Positions 50,995-60,977 of a DNA stretch of 64,000 nt are shown piece after piece. Numbering within the stretch: position 1 is the stretch's first letter; every line of letters begins with the position of its first letter. The DNA is taken from NCBI GenBank assembly GCA_902569405.1, contig CACFTX010000002.1, positions 88,803-152,802 on the forward strand, in the 5' to 3' direction. This DNA is from an uncultured Pelagibacteraceae bacterium (GTDB taxonomy: Bacteria; Pseudomonadota; Alphaproteobacteria; Pelagibacterales; Pelagibacteraceae). A program made the position numbers and the translations under genes. A model generated the notes under the pieces. It searched no databases. It was not told the DNA's origin and saw nothing but the letters and a program-made list of their open reading frames with translations.

Positions 50995-53349
50995 ATGAGC
51001 GACGAAGATAAAGATAATATAAATAAAGAGGCTGACGTTAAGGTAGATGAAAATCAACCTGTAGACGAAAATAAGCCTACTGAACCAGAAACTGTTCAAA
51101 GCTCTGGGACACCAGAAGATAATAAAGAGAAATCTCAATCAGAAGGAGAATCCTCAACTAATATTAATGAAAAAACTGAATCTTCTACAGAAACAGGTGA
51201 GGAAGTTGAAAAAAGTTCTGAAAATAAGAAAGAGCATGAGGTAATTCATAAAAAAGATGGCAGGCTACATATATATGTAAGACAAGATAAGTATAAAGGT
51301 GAGTTAAAATCAAAAAATTGGGTTGGTAGACTTTATATTGATGGAAAGCAAAAGATTTCTTCATCAGGAACTCCAAATATTGAAGAAGCAATACCAATAT
51401 TAGAGAAATGGTTTGATGATATTCAGGCAAATAAAGAAAAAGAGACTGTAGCTCCCCCAGAAACAACCGAACCACCAAAAGAAGAGCAACCTTCACCAAC
51501 GCCACCACCGGTTACAGAAGCACCTAAAGAAGTTGCACCTGTTGTACAGAAAACTCCAGAACCTGTGGCATCACCAACAGCAAGCAATGAACCAACGGAA
51601 ACAAAAATCGCTTCAAGCTTTTTAGATAAGTTAAAAAATATTAAATTAAAAAAACCATCCTTTGCTGGTGGTATTAAAATGCCAAAAGCACCTGCGATGG
51701 GCAAAGGTAATTTTAAAAGTAAATTAGATAATTTTTTTAAATCTAAATTAGGAAAAGCTACCGCCCAAGGAGAAGAAATACTTGGAGTAGAGATTACAAA
51801 TAAAGAAATAAGACTTGCTCAAATATCAGCCAATAAAGCTAATCAGTGGGTATTAGAAAAATTTTATGTTCATAAAGTGGACTTACCGGACGACGCAGTT
51901 GTTTTAGAGAATGCAGATAAACTAGGTGGAGAGTTATCGATTGCAATTCAAAAATCAAAAATCACAACTCCTAATGCAGCAATTGCTATTCCTGTAACAA
52001 GTGCAATTATTAGAGTTGTTACAGCACCTTTAATGAAAGATGAAGAGCTGCAAAAAGCTATTGAAACAAATTCACTTTGGGAAAATTTAGTTCAATTAAC
52101 AGACAACTTGGATGATTATTCAATATTCCATCAAGTAATAAATAGAAATCAAAAAGAAAACACGATGGATATTTTATTTGTTGCATCAAAACTTGCAGAT
52201 ATAAATAGCTATACATCAATTATAAAATCTAGTGGACTTAATGCAGTTATAATTGACGTAAAATGTTTTGCATTAAAGTCTGCAGTTGATCAAATAAATC
52301 AAATTTCAAAAAAAGTAGAAGATGCAAATTTAACCGCTGTTTTGGAATTTGGTCTTGATGAAAATTATCTTATGATTTTATATGATAACAACCCAATAAT
52401 TACTGATATATTTTTAAGGGGCCAAGATAGACAAATATTAAAACAGTCAGAAAATCAAGAAGAGAAAGAAGGATTAGTTAGAAGGTTTGTTACACAAGTA
52501 AAACAAGCGGTTCAAGATTTTGAAACAAAATATGAAAAAAGAATTAGAAATATAAAAGTTGTTTCAGATTTAGAAAATATTGAAGATTATTTATCTATTT
52601 TTAGAAAAAATCTTGTAAATATTGGTTTTAAAACATTTGATCCAATTGATGGTTTAAAAATTCCTCAGCAACTAGAACAACAAATAAACCAAACAAATAG
52701 GTCATACCTTTCAACAGTTGTAGGACTTGCATTTAGAAAGTTAGATGTATTTGGATATTACAAATTTGTTACAGCGGTAAAAAACATAAACTTACTACCA
52801 AACAGACAAGGAATGGCTAAGCAAAAGAAAATGAAAGCGATTTCAAATTTTGCATTTAAAGGGTTTGTTGGTGGAGTGGTTGGGATCTACGTTATATTAT
52901 TTGCATTATCTTTTTGGAATATTCATTCATACAATCAAAAATTAAAAGACTATCCAAAAGTAAAGAAAATTCATTCAGAAAAAGCTAAGGAAAACAAGGC
53001 AGTCTCAAAAGAATTAAAATTAATAACAACTGCTTTAAAATTAAGTAGTAGTTTGAAATCGAATAAAGATTTGAGTTATAGAATTTTGGCACAAATTGCT
53101 TCAAGCGTTCCAAAAAGAGTAAGATTTGATGAAGTTAAATATAATGGAAAGACAAAAGTTACAATTCAAGGAGTTGCAGCGAGTGATCAAGATATATTAA
53201 AATTTATAAAAAATTTAAGCAAACAAACATATGTTAAACAAGCATCATTATCTTCTATGAAGCTTCCAAGAAAATCAGCATCAGGAATAACAATGAAAGG
53301 ATTTAGAATCTTTGTTGTGATTGATCCAAAAGGAAAAAGCAAAGGATAA
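50995..53349 (+). CDS. pilM: PilM-PilN fusion protein with acidic/proline-rich N-terminal extension
   Basis: Actin-like PilM region (EILGVEITNKEIRLAQIS...AIAIPVTSAIIRVVTAP) then PilN-type KNINLLPNRQG, TM helix and periplasmic coil. Confidence 0.85.
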   Translation: MSDEDKDNINKEADVKVDENQPVDENKPTEPETVQSSGTPEDNKEKSQSEGESSTNINEKTESSTETGEEVEKSSENKKEHEVIHKKDGRLHIYVRQDKYKGELKSKNWVGRLYIDGKQKISSSGTPNIEEAIPILEKWFDDIQANKEKETVAPPETTEPPKEEQPSPTPPPVTEAPKEVAPVVQKTPEPVASPTASNEPTETKIASSFLDKLKNIKLKKPSFAGGIKMPKAPAMGKGNFKSKLDNFFKSKLGKATAQGEEILGVEITNKEIRLAQISANKANQWVLEKFYVHKVDLPDDAVVLENADKLGGELSIAIQKSKITTPNAAIAIPVTSAIIRVVTAPLMKDEELQKAIETNSLWENLVQLTDNLDDYSIFHQVINRNQKENTMDILFVASKLADINSYTSIIKSSGLNAVIIDVKCFALKSAVDQINQISKKVEDANLTAVLEFGLDENYLMILYDNNPIITDIFLRGQDRQILKQSENQEEKEGLVRRFVTQVKQAVQDFETKYEKRIRNIKVVSDLENIEDYLSIFRKNLVNIGFKTFDPIDGLKIPQQLEQQINQTNRSYLSTVVGLAFRKLDVFGYYKFVTAVKNINLLPNRQGMAKQKKMKAISNFAFKGFVGGVVGIYVILFALSFWNIHSYNQKLKDYPKVKKIHSEKAKENKAVSKELKLITTALKLSSSLKSNKDLSYRILAQIASSVPKRVRFDEVKYNGKTKVTIQGVAASDQDILKFIKNLSKQTYVKQASLSSMKLPRKSASGITMKGFRIFVVIDPKGKSKG

Positions 53350-53352
53350 AAA

Positions 53353-54042
53353 ATGGATTTAAAAAATATAGATTTAAAAAACTTAAATATTGAAGATATA
53401 AAAAAGAAAATTTTACAATTTGCTGACAAAAAAACTTTAATTAAAATTGCTATTTCAGCTGGAGCAATAATTATTTTTCTAATAATTTATTATTCTATTT
53501 TAAATCCTCTAGTTAATAAAAAGAAAATGCAACTAGATAAAATGAATAAAAAGAAACAAGAAACTGCACAATTTATAAGTGAAATTAAATCTAAGAGAAA
53601 CAAGATTAAAAAACTTACACCAAAGTACGAAAAATATTCCACACTATTTCACTCAAAGGCAGAAGTTGAAGGCCTGTATGAAACTTTAAGTTATTATGCA
53701 GGACTAAATGATTTGGTGATTTCAAAAATAGAAAAAAAGAAACCAAAAGGAGTAAGCAAAGCAGACGCATTAGCAAGTGCTTCTAAAGACAAAAAGAAGA
53801 AAAAGAAGAAAAAGAAGAAAAAAGCAACCAAGAAGAAAAGCTCTAAAAACATGGCTTACTATAAAATACCAGTTACTTTTGAAATAACAGGTAACTTTTT
53901 GGGTTATATTAAGTTTAAACGAGCATTATCATTGTCACAAAAGATGCTAAATTTTGACAAGGAGTCTATCAAAGTGGTAAAAGGTAATACAACCGGAGCG
54001 ATAAAAGTTAAAGGAACTTTAACGATAGTAGGGATTGACTGA
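53353..54042 (+). CDS. pilO: Type IV pilus alignment protein PilO
   Basis: TM and coiled coil, position between pilN and pilP; contains a polylysine insert. Confidence 0.85.
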   Translation: MDLKNIDLKNLNIEDIKKKILQFADKKTLIKIAISAGAIIIFLIIYYSILNPLVNKKKMQLDKMNKKKQETAQFISEIKSKRNKIKKLTPKYEKYSTLFHSKAEVEGLYETLSYYAGLNDLVISKIEKKKPKGVSKADALASASKDKKKKKKKKKKKATKKKSSKNMAYYKIPVTFEITGNFLGYIKFKRALSLSQKMLNFDKESIKVVKGNTTGAIKVKGTLTIVGID

Positions 54043-54554
54043 TGAATAATAAAATTTTGATTTTAATTTTGATTGTTATTTTTAGTATAAACAATGTCAT
54101 TGCTGACAATCATGATGTTGGTGAGAAAGACATACTAGAAAAAGCAAAAGAAATTAATGAAAAAATAAAAAAACAACAGGCTGAAAAACAATCAACTATT
54201 AGCGCAGAAATAGGAGGAGAAGAACCATTACCTTTAAACGATCCTTTCGTTGGAGATGCATCCCTTGGAGGAGCAACTACAATGTCAGTTGGTGCAGCAT
54301 CAGGTGAAGAAAGAAGTGAAATGAGTTTATATAATTTTAAACTTGTAGCTATTATGACAGGAGAATATGAAAGCTTTGTCTCTTTGATTAATGCAACGGG
54401 CGAAATAGTTACCCTACAAATGAACGAAGAATTAAGTCCCGGAGTTAAACTGATAGGATTAAATCCTGGAAGAGCTGTATTTGAAAAAGGTCCAGAATCT
54501 TTTCTAGTTATAAATTTTAAAAATCAAATCAAAGAAACATCGGAGCCATTTTAA
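54042..54554 (+). CDS. pilP: Type IV pilus assembly protein PilP
   Basis: NDPF motif, YNFKLVAIMTGEYESFVSL; position between pilO and pilQ. Confidence 0.85.
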   Translation: MNNKILILILIVIFSINNVIADNHDVGEKDILEKAKEINEKIKKQQAEKQSTISAEIGGEEPLPLNDPFVGDASLGGATTMSVGAASGEERSEMSLYNFKLVAIMTGEYESFVSLINATGEIVTLQMNEELSPGVKLIGLNPGRAVFEKGPESFLVINFKNQIKETSEPF

Positions 54555-56125
54555 TGAATTGTAAATCTCTTAAAATATTATTTTCTTTGATTTTCTTGTT
54601 ATTTGTTCTTAGCGGATGTGCTGAAAAAATGAACAAAATGAAACAAAAGAAAACATTTAAGCATGACACTCCATTGATTAAGCAAGATGTTAAAAAGTTA
54701 GGCAAAATGGAAGTTGAAAAAAGTGCAGAAATGGGACCGATACCAGTTGAAGGAGATGTGAACAAATTAGAAAAAAGAAAGCAAATTTCTTCTGTTAAAG
54801 AGAAAAATTATTTATTGATACCCGATGACTATATGTTGCTTAAACAAAAAGTAACATTTAAATTTCAAAACTTAGATTATAAAGAAGCAATGGGCCTTAT
54901 GGCAAAAATTGGAGATGTTAACATTTTAGTCGGCGAAGAAGTTGCAGGCGCAATTACAGCTGAGTTATCAGATGTTCCTTGGGATAAAGCATTTAATGCA
55001 TTGTTAGATATGAAAAATTTTGCTGCTGATATCGATGTTAGTAGTAACATTATAAGAGTTCATTCTCCAGCAACTTTAACATCACAAGAAAGCTATAAAT
55101 CTGCAAGAGCTTCTGCAGTTAGAAAAAAAGTTGAGCTTGAAAATTCTGTTGAACCTGTAATTTCTGAAATATTTAGACTTTATTATATTACGCCAGCAGA
55201 AGCAAAAGCTACTATAACAGAATTATTTACCTCAACAGGGGAAGGATCATCTTATTCACCAATTCAAGTAACAGAGGAAAAAACAACAAGATCTGTAATT
55301 GTAAGAGGAAAAGCAAAAGATCTTGATGTAGTGGATAGTGTAATTAGAGAAATTGATGTAAGGACAAAACAAGTTTTAATTGAAGCTTTTATAGTAGAAG
55401 CTACTTCATCTTTTGAAAGAGCTTTAGGAAACAAATTGGGAGCTGCGTATACAAGAAAAAGTCTTAGAGCAGGTGGTACTATAGAAGGTAGTACAATTGG
55501 AAATCCATCTGGAAGTGAAGCGGCACTTTCAACTACGACTGGTTCACTAGCTGACGCTGGAACAGCCGCACAAGATACTATTTTTAACACCAATGTTGCA
55601 GGAGCAACTAGCGGAATAGGGGTTTTGAAAAAAACTGGATCTGCAGTTTTAAAACTTCAAATAGAAGCACTTGAAAAAGAAGGTTTAGGGAAAACTATAT
55701 CTAATCCAAAATTATTTACTTTGGATAACCAGGTAGCTTCTATAACTCAAGGTGTGCAAATACCAGTTCCTGGAAGCGGAGATTCTCCTACAACGTTCAA
55801 AGATGCAGCTTTAAAACTTACTGTTACACCAAGCATTATAGGGGATGGAAACGTACTTTTAGAAGTACAAGTAAATAATGACACCCCCGATAGAACTGAC
55901 CCAACTGCAGTTGGTATAAATAAAATGGAAATTACCACAAAACTCTTAATTGGAGACGGAGATATCGTTGTAATCGGTGGAATTAAGAAAAATGATATAT
56001 CTGATGCAACAGAACAAGTTCCTGGCATGAATAAAATACCTCTACTAGGAAAAATGTTTCAAGGATCACAAAAAACAGATAAGATGACTGAACTTTTAGT
56101 GTTTATTGCACCAAGGATTTTATAA
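54554..56125 (+). CDS. pilQ: Type IV pilus secretin PilQ, lipobox-bearing
   Basis: Lipobox FVLSGC; secretin domain (SNPKLFTLDNQVASITQGVQIPVP, VPGMNKIPLLGKMFQGSQKTDKMTELLVFIAPRIL). Confidence 0.93.
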   Translation: MNCKSLKILFSLIFLLFVLSGCAEKMNKMKQKKTFKHDTPLIKQDVKKLGKMEVEKSAEMGPIPVEGDVNKLEKRKQISSVKEKNYLLIPDDYMLLKQKVTFKFQNLDYKEAMGLMAKIGDVNILVGEEVAGAITAELSDVPWDKAFNALLDMKNFAADIDVSSNIIRVHSPATLTSQESYKSARASAVRKKVELENSVEPVISEIFRLYYITPAEAKATITELFTSTGEGSSYSPIQVTEEKTTRSVIVRGKAKDLDVVDSVIREIDVRTKQVLIEAFIVEATSSFERALGNKLGAAYTRKSLRAGGTIEGSTIGNPSGSEAALSTTTGSLADAGTAAQDTIFNTNVAGATSGIGVLKKTGSAVLKLQIEALEKEGLGKTISNPKLFTLDNQVASITQGVQIPVPGSGDSPTTFKDAALKLTVTPSIIGDGNVLLEVQVNNDTPDRTDPTAVGINKMEITTKLLIGDGDIVVIGGIKKNDISDATEQVPGMNKIPLLGKMFQGSQKTDKMTELLVFIAPRIL

Positions 56126-57879
56126 TGCTTAAGATAAGTAGAGAAAGCGAAATTAATCTTATTAATGTCTTGATTGATCATGACATTATATCAGGTAAGG
56201 ATTTAGCAAAAATAAAAAAAGCTAGCGCTGATGGCAACAAATCTCAACTCGATGCAGTTTTTGAACTTAAACTTACGGATGAAGACAAAATTTTAGATGT
56301 ATTAGTTAAAGAACAAAATTTAGAAGTTGTTGATTTAACAAAAGTTCAAGCAGTTGAAGAGGTAAAAGCAGTATTACCATCTAATTATATTAAAATGAAT
56401 TTTGTTGCACCTTTCAAGGTTGATGGGAAAACACTTCATATAGCAATTTCAGATAGTTCAAAACTTGGTTTAATGAGAAACTTAAAAGCAATTACAAAAA
56501 AAAATATTGAGTTACATGCTGCTAAAGTTTCTCAAATCTCAGATTTTATTGACAAACTATTAAGCGAAGGTGGAGATGTAACCGCTGCAACAATCAGAGA
56601 GGAAAATGTTTCAAAAGAAAAAACAAAAACTTTTGATAGTGATTTAGGAGAAGCAGGTGAAGTTCTAGAAAAACCACCCGAGGAAGATATTGAAGCGTTA
56701 GAAAACGAGTCTGAAGTTATAAAATTCAGTACAGCAGTTGTGGCTGATGCAATTAAATCTGGTGTCAGTGATATTCACATTGAACCTTATAGATTTAGTT
56801 CAAGAGTTCGTTATCGTCAGGACGGTATGTTACAAGAGCAAGAACAATACAGAAAATTTCTTCATGACAATTATGGTGCGGTAGTAACCCGTTTTAAAAT
56901 AATGGGTAAACTAGATATTGCTGAAAGAAGGTTACCACAAGACGGAGCAATTAATTTTAAAATAGATGGTAAAGTTGTTGATTTACGATTGTCTATTTTG
57001 CCAACCGCAAGCAATGAAAGAATTGTAATGCGGGTATTAAATAAAGATGCAGGAGATATAACTCTTGAACAATTAAATTTTGAAGATGCTGATTTAAAAA
57101 ATTTAAGAAAAGCAATTCACAGTACTCAAGGATTAATTCTTGTAACAGGTCCTACTGGTTCAGGAAAATCAACAACTTTATATAGTATTCTTAAAGAAGT
57201 AAGTAAACCACATTTAAATATTTTAACTGCAGAAGATCCTGTCGAATATGAACTGGATGGTGTGGGGCAAGTTCAAATTAAAGATGATATAGGATTAACT
57301 TTTAGTGCAGCATTAAGATCTTTTCTTCGTCAAGACCCAGAAATAATTTTGGTTGGAGAGATGAGGGATAAGGAAACAGTTGATATTGGTTTGAAAGCTG
57401 CACTTACTGGTCACTTAGTGTTTAGTACACTCCACACTAATGATGCACCGAGTACAATTACTAGATTACAAAATATGGGAACGCCCGATTATTTAATTAG
57501 TGCTGCGACCCAGTTGGTACTAGCACAGAGACTTGCAAGAAGATCCTGTAAAGAATGTAGAGTGCCTGATGAAGATGTTACTCCAAAAGTTTTAACCGAT
57601 TTAGGTTTTTCTCCAGAACTAGCTTCAAGAGTTAAAGCGCTTAAAGGTAAAGGGTGTCCAAAATGCAAAGACTCAGGCTACAAAGGACGACAAGGAATTT
57701 ATGAAATTTTAGTTGTTTCTAAACCAGTTAAAGAAGCAATATTAAGACAAGCAACCACTCCTGAACTAAGAGAAATTGCAATAAAAGAAGGTTTTCAAAC
57801 CATGCAGGATATGGGAAGAAGACTTATTGCAAATGGAGAACTTAATTTTAGAGAGTATGAGCGTGTTTTATCATCATAA
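56125..57879 (+). CDS. pilB: Type IV pilus extension ATPase PilB
   Basis: MshEN N-domain, GPTGSGKSTTLYSIL, RQDPEIILVGEMRDKETV, C4 zinc motif (CKEC...CPKC). Confidence 0.95.
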   Translation: MLKISRESEINLINVLIDHDIISGKDLAKIKKASADGNKSQLDAVFELKLTDEDKILDVLVKEQNLEVVDLTKVQAVEEVKAVLPSNYIKMNFVAPFKVDGKTLHIAISDSSKLGLMRNLKAITKKNIELHAAKVSQISDFIDKLLSEGGDVTAATIREENVSKEKTKTFDSDLGEAGEVLEKPPEEDIEALENESEVIKFSTAVVADAIKSGVSDIHIEPYRFSSRVRYRQDGMLQEQEQYRKFLHDNYGAVVTRFKIMGKLDIAERRLPQDGAINFKIDGKVVDLRLSILPTASNERIVMRVLNKDAGDITLEQLNFEDADLKNLRKAIHSTQGLILVTGPTGSGKSTTLYSILKEVSKPHLNILTAEDPVEYELDGVGQVQIKDDIGLTFSAALRSFLRQDPEIILVGEMRDKETVDIGLKAALTGHLVFSTLHTNDAPSTITRLQNMGTPDYLISAATQLVLAQRLARRSCKECRVPDEDVTPKVLTDLGFSPELASRVKALKGKGCPKCKDSGYKGRQGIYEILVVSKPVKEAILRQATTPELREIAIKEGFQTMQDMGRRLIANGELNFREYERVLSS

Positions 57880-57890
57880 TTAATTAAAAA

Positions 57891-59132
57891 ATGGAAGCAT
57901 TTACATACAAAGGTATTGCAGATGGCAAGTATGTTGAGGGCGATATAGAAGCTTTAAACCAAGAAGAAGCCTCTCATAAACTCAAAGAACAAAAAGTAAT
58001 TATTACAAACTTAGTTAAATCTAAGAAAAAAAGTAAAGACGTTGCAAAAGCCAAAGGCAAAAAGGGTGGAGGTTTTTCTTTTGGTAAAAAGAAAGTAAAA
58101 GTAGAAGATATTCTAATATTCTCAAAGCAATTTGCTACAATGGTTAAAGCAGGTCTTCCAATCTTAGAAGTGCTTTCTATGTTAAGAGATCAGCTTGAAA
58201 GTCCTGCAATCAAAGAAGTAATTGAAGATATAAGAAAAAGTCTTGAGGGAGGTGTAACTTTATCAAAGTGTTTTGAAAAATACCCGCAGTATTTTGACAA
58301 CGTGTATTGTAATCTTATTAAAGCTGGTGAGGCCAGTGGTAAATTAGATGTCTTCCTTTTGAAAATTGTAGACTCGCTTGAAAAAAAAGAAAAAATTAAA
58401 AAGAAAATTAAGGGTGCATTAATGTACCCAGCTATAATGTTTACTGTTGCGATTACAGTAAGTGCCTTTATGTTAGTTAAAGTAGTTCCAGTATTTGCTA
58501 AAATGTATGACGGAATGGGTATTAAGCTTCCAGCTGCTACGTCAACTATAATGGCTATGAGTGATTTTTTGAGAGGTACTGGAGGAACAGTATTATTATT
58601 TGGTAGTATTGGCGGTTTTTTTCTTTTTAGATTTTTAACAACAAAATATCCAGCCATCCAATACAAGTGGCATAAACAAGTTTTAAAGATGCCAGTTTTT
58701 GGAGATATGATTTTGAAATCTTTGCTAGCAAGAATATCTTTGATTTTAGGAAATCTTAGTGCAGCTGGTGTTAATTTATTAGAAAGTTTAGAAATTGCTA
58801 AATCTGTTAGCAATAACGTAGTTGTAACTGAAGCTTTAGAAAATGTTAAAAAAGGAGTTTTTTCAGGAGATACTTTAACAAAACTTTTTTTAAAAGAACC
58901 TTTGTTCCCGCCGACGTTTAGTCAGTTAATTTCAGTTGGAGAACAAACTGGACAATTAGATGAAATGTTTAATTCTGTTGCAATGTATTACGAAGAAGAG
59001 TTTGATGGTTCAGTTGACAACATGTCTAGTTTAATTGAACCTATTATGATTGTTTTTATGGGGTTAATGATTGGTGGACTGATGATAGCAATGTATTCTC
59101 CAATATTTAACGTTGGAGCTTTAATAGGCTAA
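57891..59132 (+). CDS. pilC: Type IV pilus inner-membrane platform protein PilC
   Basis: T2SF domains (FSKQFATMVKAGLPILEVLSML, LISVGEQTGQLDEMFNSVA). Confidence 0.94.
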   Translation: MEAFTYKGIADGKYVEGDIEALNQEEASHKLKEQKVIITNLVKSKKKSKDVAKAKGKKGGGFSFGKKKVKVEDILIFSKQFATMVKAGLPILEVLSMLRDQLESPAIKEVIEDIRKSLEGGVTLSKCFEKYPQYFDNVYCNLIKAGEASGKLDVFLLKIVDSLEKKEKIKKKIKGALMYPAIMFTVAITVSAFMLVKVVPVFAKMYDGMGIKLPAATSTIMAMSDFLRGTGGTVLLFGSIGGFFLFRFLTTKYPAIQYKWHKQVLKMPVFGDMILKSLLARISLILGNLSAAGVNLLESLEIAKSVSNNVVVTEALENVKKGVFSGDTLTKLFLKEPLFPPTFSQLISVGEQTGQLDEMFNSVAMYYEEEFDGSVDNMSSLIEPIMIVFMGLMIGGLMIAMYSPIFNVGALIG

Positions 59133-59542
59133 ATTTTTTTTGTTAAAACAAGGTGGTTCACCCAACCTTTTTGATCTTTTTTAAAAACAGCACCATCCAT
59201 TATTTGTTTTATAAAAAAAGTTCCTAATCCTCCTGGTTTTATATCATCCAATTTTCTGTGCTGGACGTTTCCAGGAACTACAGGTTTTCCTTTATCGTAA
59301 AAACCTATCTCTAACTGACTGTCATTTAAGGAAATTTTTATTTCCATTCTATCGCTAGTTTCTTCAACTCCTTTATAACCATGTTTAACAATATTTTGAG
59401 CCGCTTCTGCAATTGCTAAAACTAGCTCATCTTTTAAATCTTGAGATAAATTTATTTTTTCGAAAGTTTCCCTTGAAAATACTCTAACTTCTTTAAGGCT
59501 AGCAGTGTTTACTGGAAAATCTTTTGCTTCTGATAAAATCAT
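59129..59542 (-). CDS. RsbW-like HATPase anti-sigma/serine kinase
   Basis: DELVLAIAEAAQNIVKHGYKG N-box and GGLGTFFIKQIMD G-box. Confidence 0.88.
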   Translation of the reverse strand: MILSEAKDFPVNTASLKEVRVFSRETFEKINLSQDLKDELVLAIAEAAQNIVKHGYKGVEETSDRMEIKISLNDSQLEIGFYDKGKPVVPGNVQHRKLDDIKPGGLGTFFIKQIMDGAVFKKDQKGWVNHLVLTKKI

Positions 59543-59841
59543 TATTCAAGGTTTAGTATCTGCTCTAATTTTGCCATCATAATTACTTTTAAAACAGATT
59601 TGCTTACTTCCTTTACGACTACTTTGGTATTTTTTTCTAATGCTTTTTGGTGACTTTCAATAAGAACAGAAATTCCTGAAGAATCCATGTAAGAAACATC
59701 TTTTAAGTTTAAATGAACTTCTTTGCCCGATTCTACTATGGGTAAAATCACTTCTTTAGCTTTTTCGGTAACATCCATGTCTATCTCTCCATTTAGAAAG
59801 ACAGTGCTCACGTTCCCTTCTTCAGTAACTTTGTATGTCAT
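59542..59841 (-). CDS. STAS-domain anti-anti-sigma factor (RsbV/SpoIIAA-like)
   Basis: LNLKDVSYMDSSGISVLIESHQKA with DSSG phosphorylation motif. Confidence 0.92.
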   Translation of the reverse strand: MTYKVTEEGNVSTVFLNGEIDMDVTEKAKEVILPIVESGKEVHLNLKDVSYMDSSGISVLIESHQKALEKNTKVVVKEVSKSVLKVIMMAKLEQILNLE

Positions 59842-60010
59842 AATTAATTATTGATAACATAAAAATTAGTTATTAAATAAAGAAAATTAGACCCATAATG
59901 GGCAATTTAACACCAACTTTGCTAGTAATATGTTTAATTTTTTTAGTATTTACTTAATACACAATATTATATTAAATGCTTATTAATTATTTAAAATAAA
60001 AAGGAAGGTT

Positions 60011-60508
60011 ATGAAAAACAATAAAGGTTTTACTCTTATAGAATTATTAGTTGTTGTAGCTATTATTGGTATTCTAGCTGCGGTTGGAACAGTTGCTTAT
60101 ACTGGTTACACAGCAGGTGCAAAAAAGAACAGTGCTAAATCAAATCATGCTTCAGCAGTTAAATATATAGCTGCGGAATTACAAAAGTGCGCAATGGATA
60201 GTAGTGCAAAAGCATTTAACGACAGTGATTTCTGTGGAACAGATTACACTGCTACGAGTACAGCGACTGCTGCAATATCAGCGCTATCCGATTTTAAAAA
60301 TCCTTATTACAATACTACAAGTGCAATTGTTGCTGCAGTACCAGATGCCGCTACGGCTGGTACAAGTGAAGAGCCAGGCGATCAAGGATTTGTTATAGTT
60401 ACTGGTGATGATACTGCTTCAGAAATTACTATTCAAACTTGTACAGAAAAAGGCAAGTGTTCGGGAGCATCACCAAGTATAACAACAAATACTGTTTCAG
60501 TAGAATAA
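60011..60508 (+). CDS. pilA: Type IV pilin (probable major pilin)
   Basis: MKNNKG^FTLIELLVVVAIIGILAAVGTVAY; C-terminal Cys pair. Confidence 0.9.
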   Translation: MKNNKGFTLIELLVVVAIIGILAAVGTVAYTGYTAGAKKNSAKSNHASAVKYIAAELQKCAMDSSAKAFNDSDFCGTDYTATSTATAAISALSDFKNPYYNTTSAIVAAVPDAATAGTSEEPGDQGFVIVTGDDTASEITIQTCTEKGKCSGASPSITTNTVSVE

Positions 60509-60527
60509 TTGTTGTAAATAAAATTTA

Positions 60528-60959
60528 ATGACCATTAAAAGTTCAGGGTTTAGTTTAATTGAACTTTTAGTGGTCATTGCAATTATAGGTATATTATCTG
60601 CGGTTGGAACCGTTACTTATAGTTCATATTCAAACAGTGCAAAAGTAACTTCTGCTAAAAATATAATGCAACAGATAGGTTTGGGACAAATTGAATATCT
60701 TTCAGGCTATGGAACTTATTATTACAACTCAGAATCAGGCGACTGTAATGTGGATATCGGCCAAGGTAATGGAACTACCTCAAATGCTATCGAAGCAAAC
60801 TTGTTTAACGGAGGAGATATAATCACTAGCGAAACTCGTTTTGATATGTGCATACAAAAAGTTGACGGTAATAACGGCACATTTTTAATTAAAGCAACAA
60901 ATGGAAGCAGCGAAATTACATTAGATCATACTGGAGCTTGGGGAGACTCCTTCGATTAA
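60528..60959 (+). CDS. Second type IV pilin-like protein
   Basis: SSG^FSLIELLVVIAIIGILSAVGTVTY; tandem with pilA. Confidence 0.88.
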   Translation: MTIKSSGFSLIELLVVIAIIGILSAVGTVTYSSYSNSAKVTSAKNIMQQIGLGQIEYLSGYGTYYYNSESGDCNVDIGQGNGTTSNAIEANLFNGGDIITSETRFDMCIQKVDGNNGTFLIKATNGSSEITLDHTGAWGDSFD

Positions 60960-60977
60960 TGCAAGAATTTTTATCCA

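Noticed and set aside
55264-55593. 109-aa minus-strand ORF
   Set aside because: Antisense to pilQ; no supporting features.
58190-58813. 207-aa minus-strand ORF
   Set aside because: Antisense to a clear pilC coding sequence; no recognisable domain.
60204-60398. 64-aa plus-strand ORF
   Set aside because: Alternative frame inside pilA.
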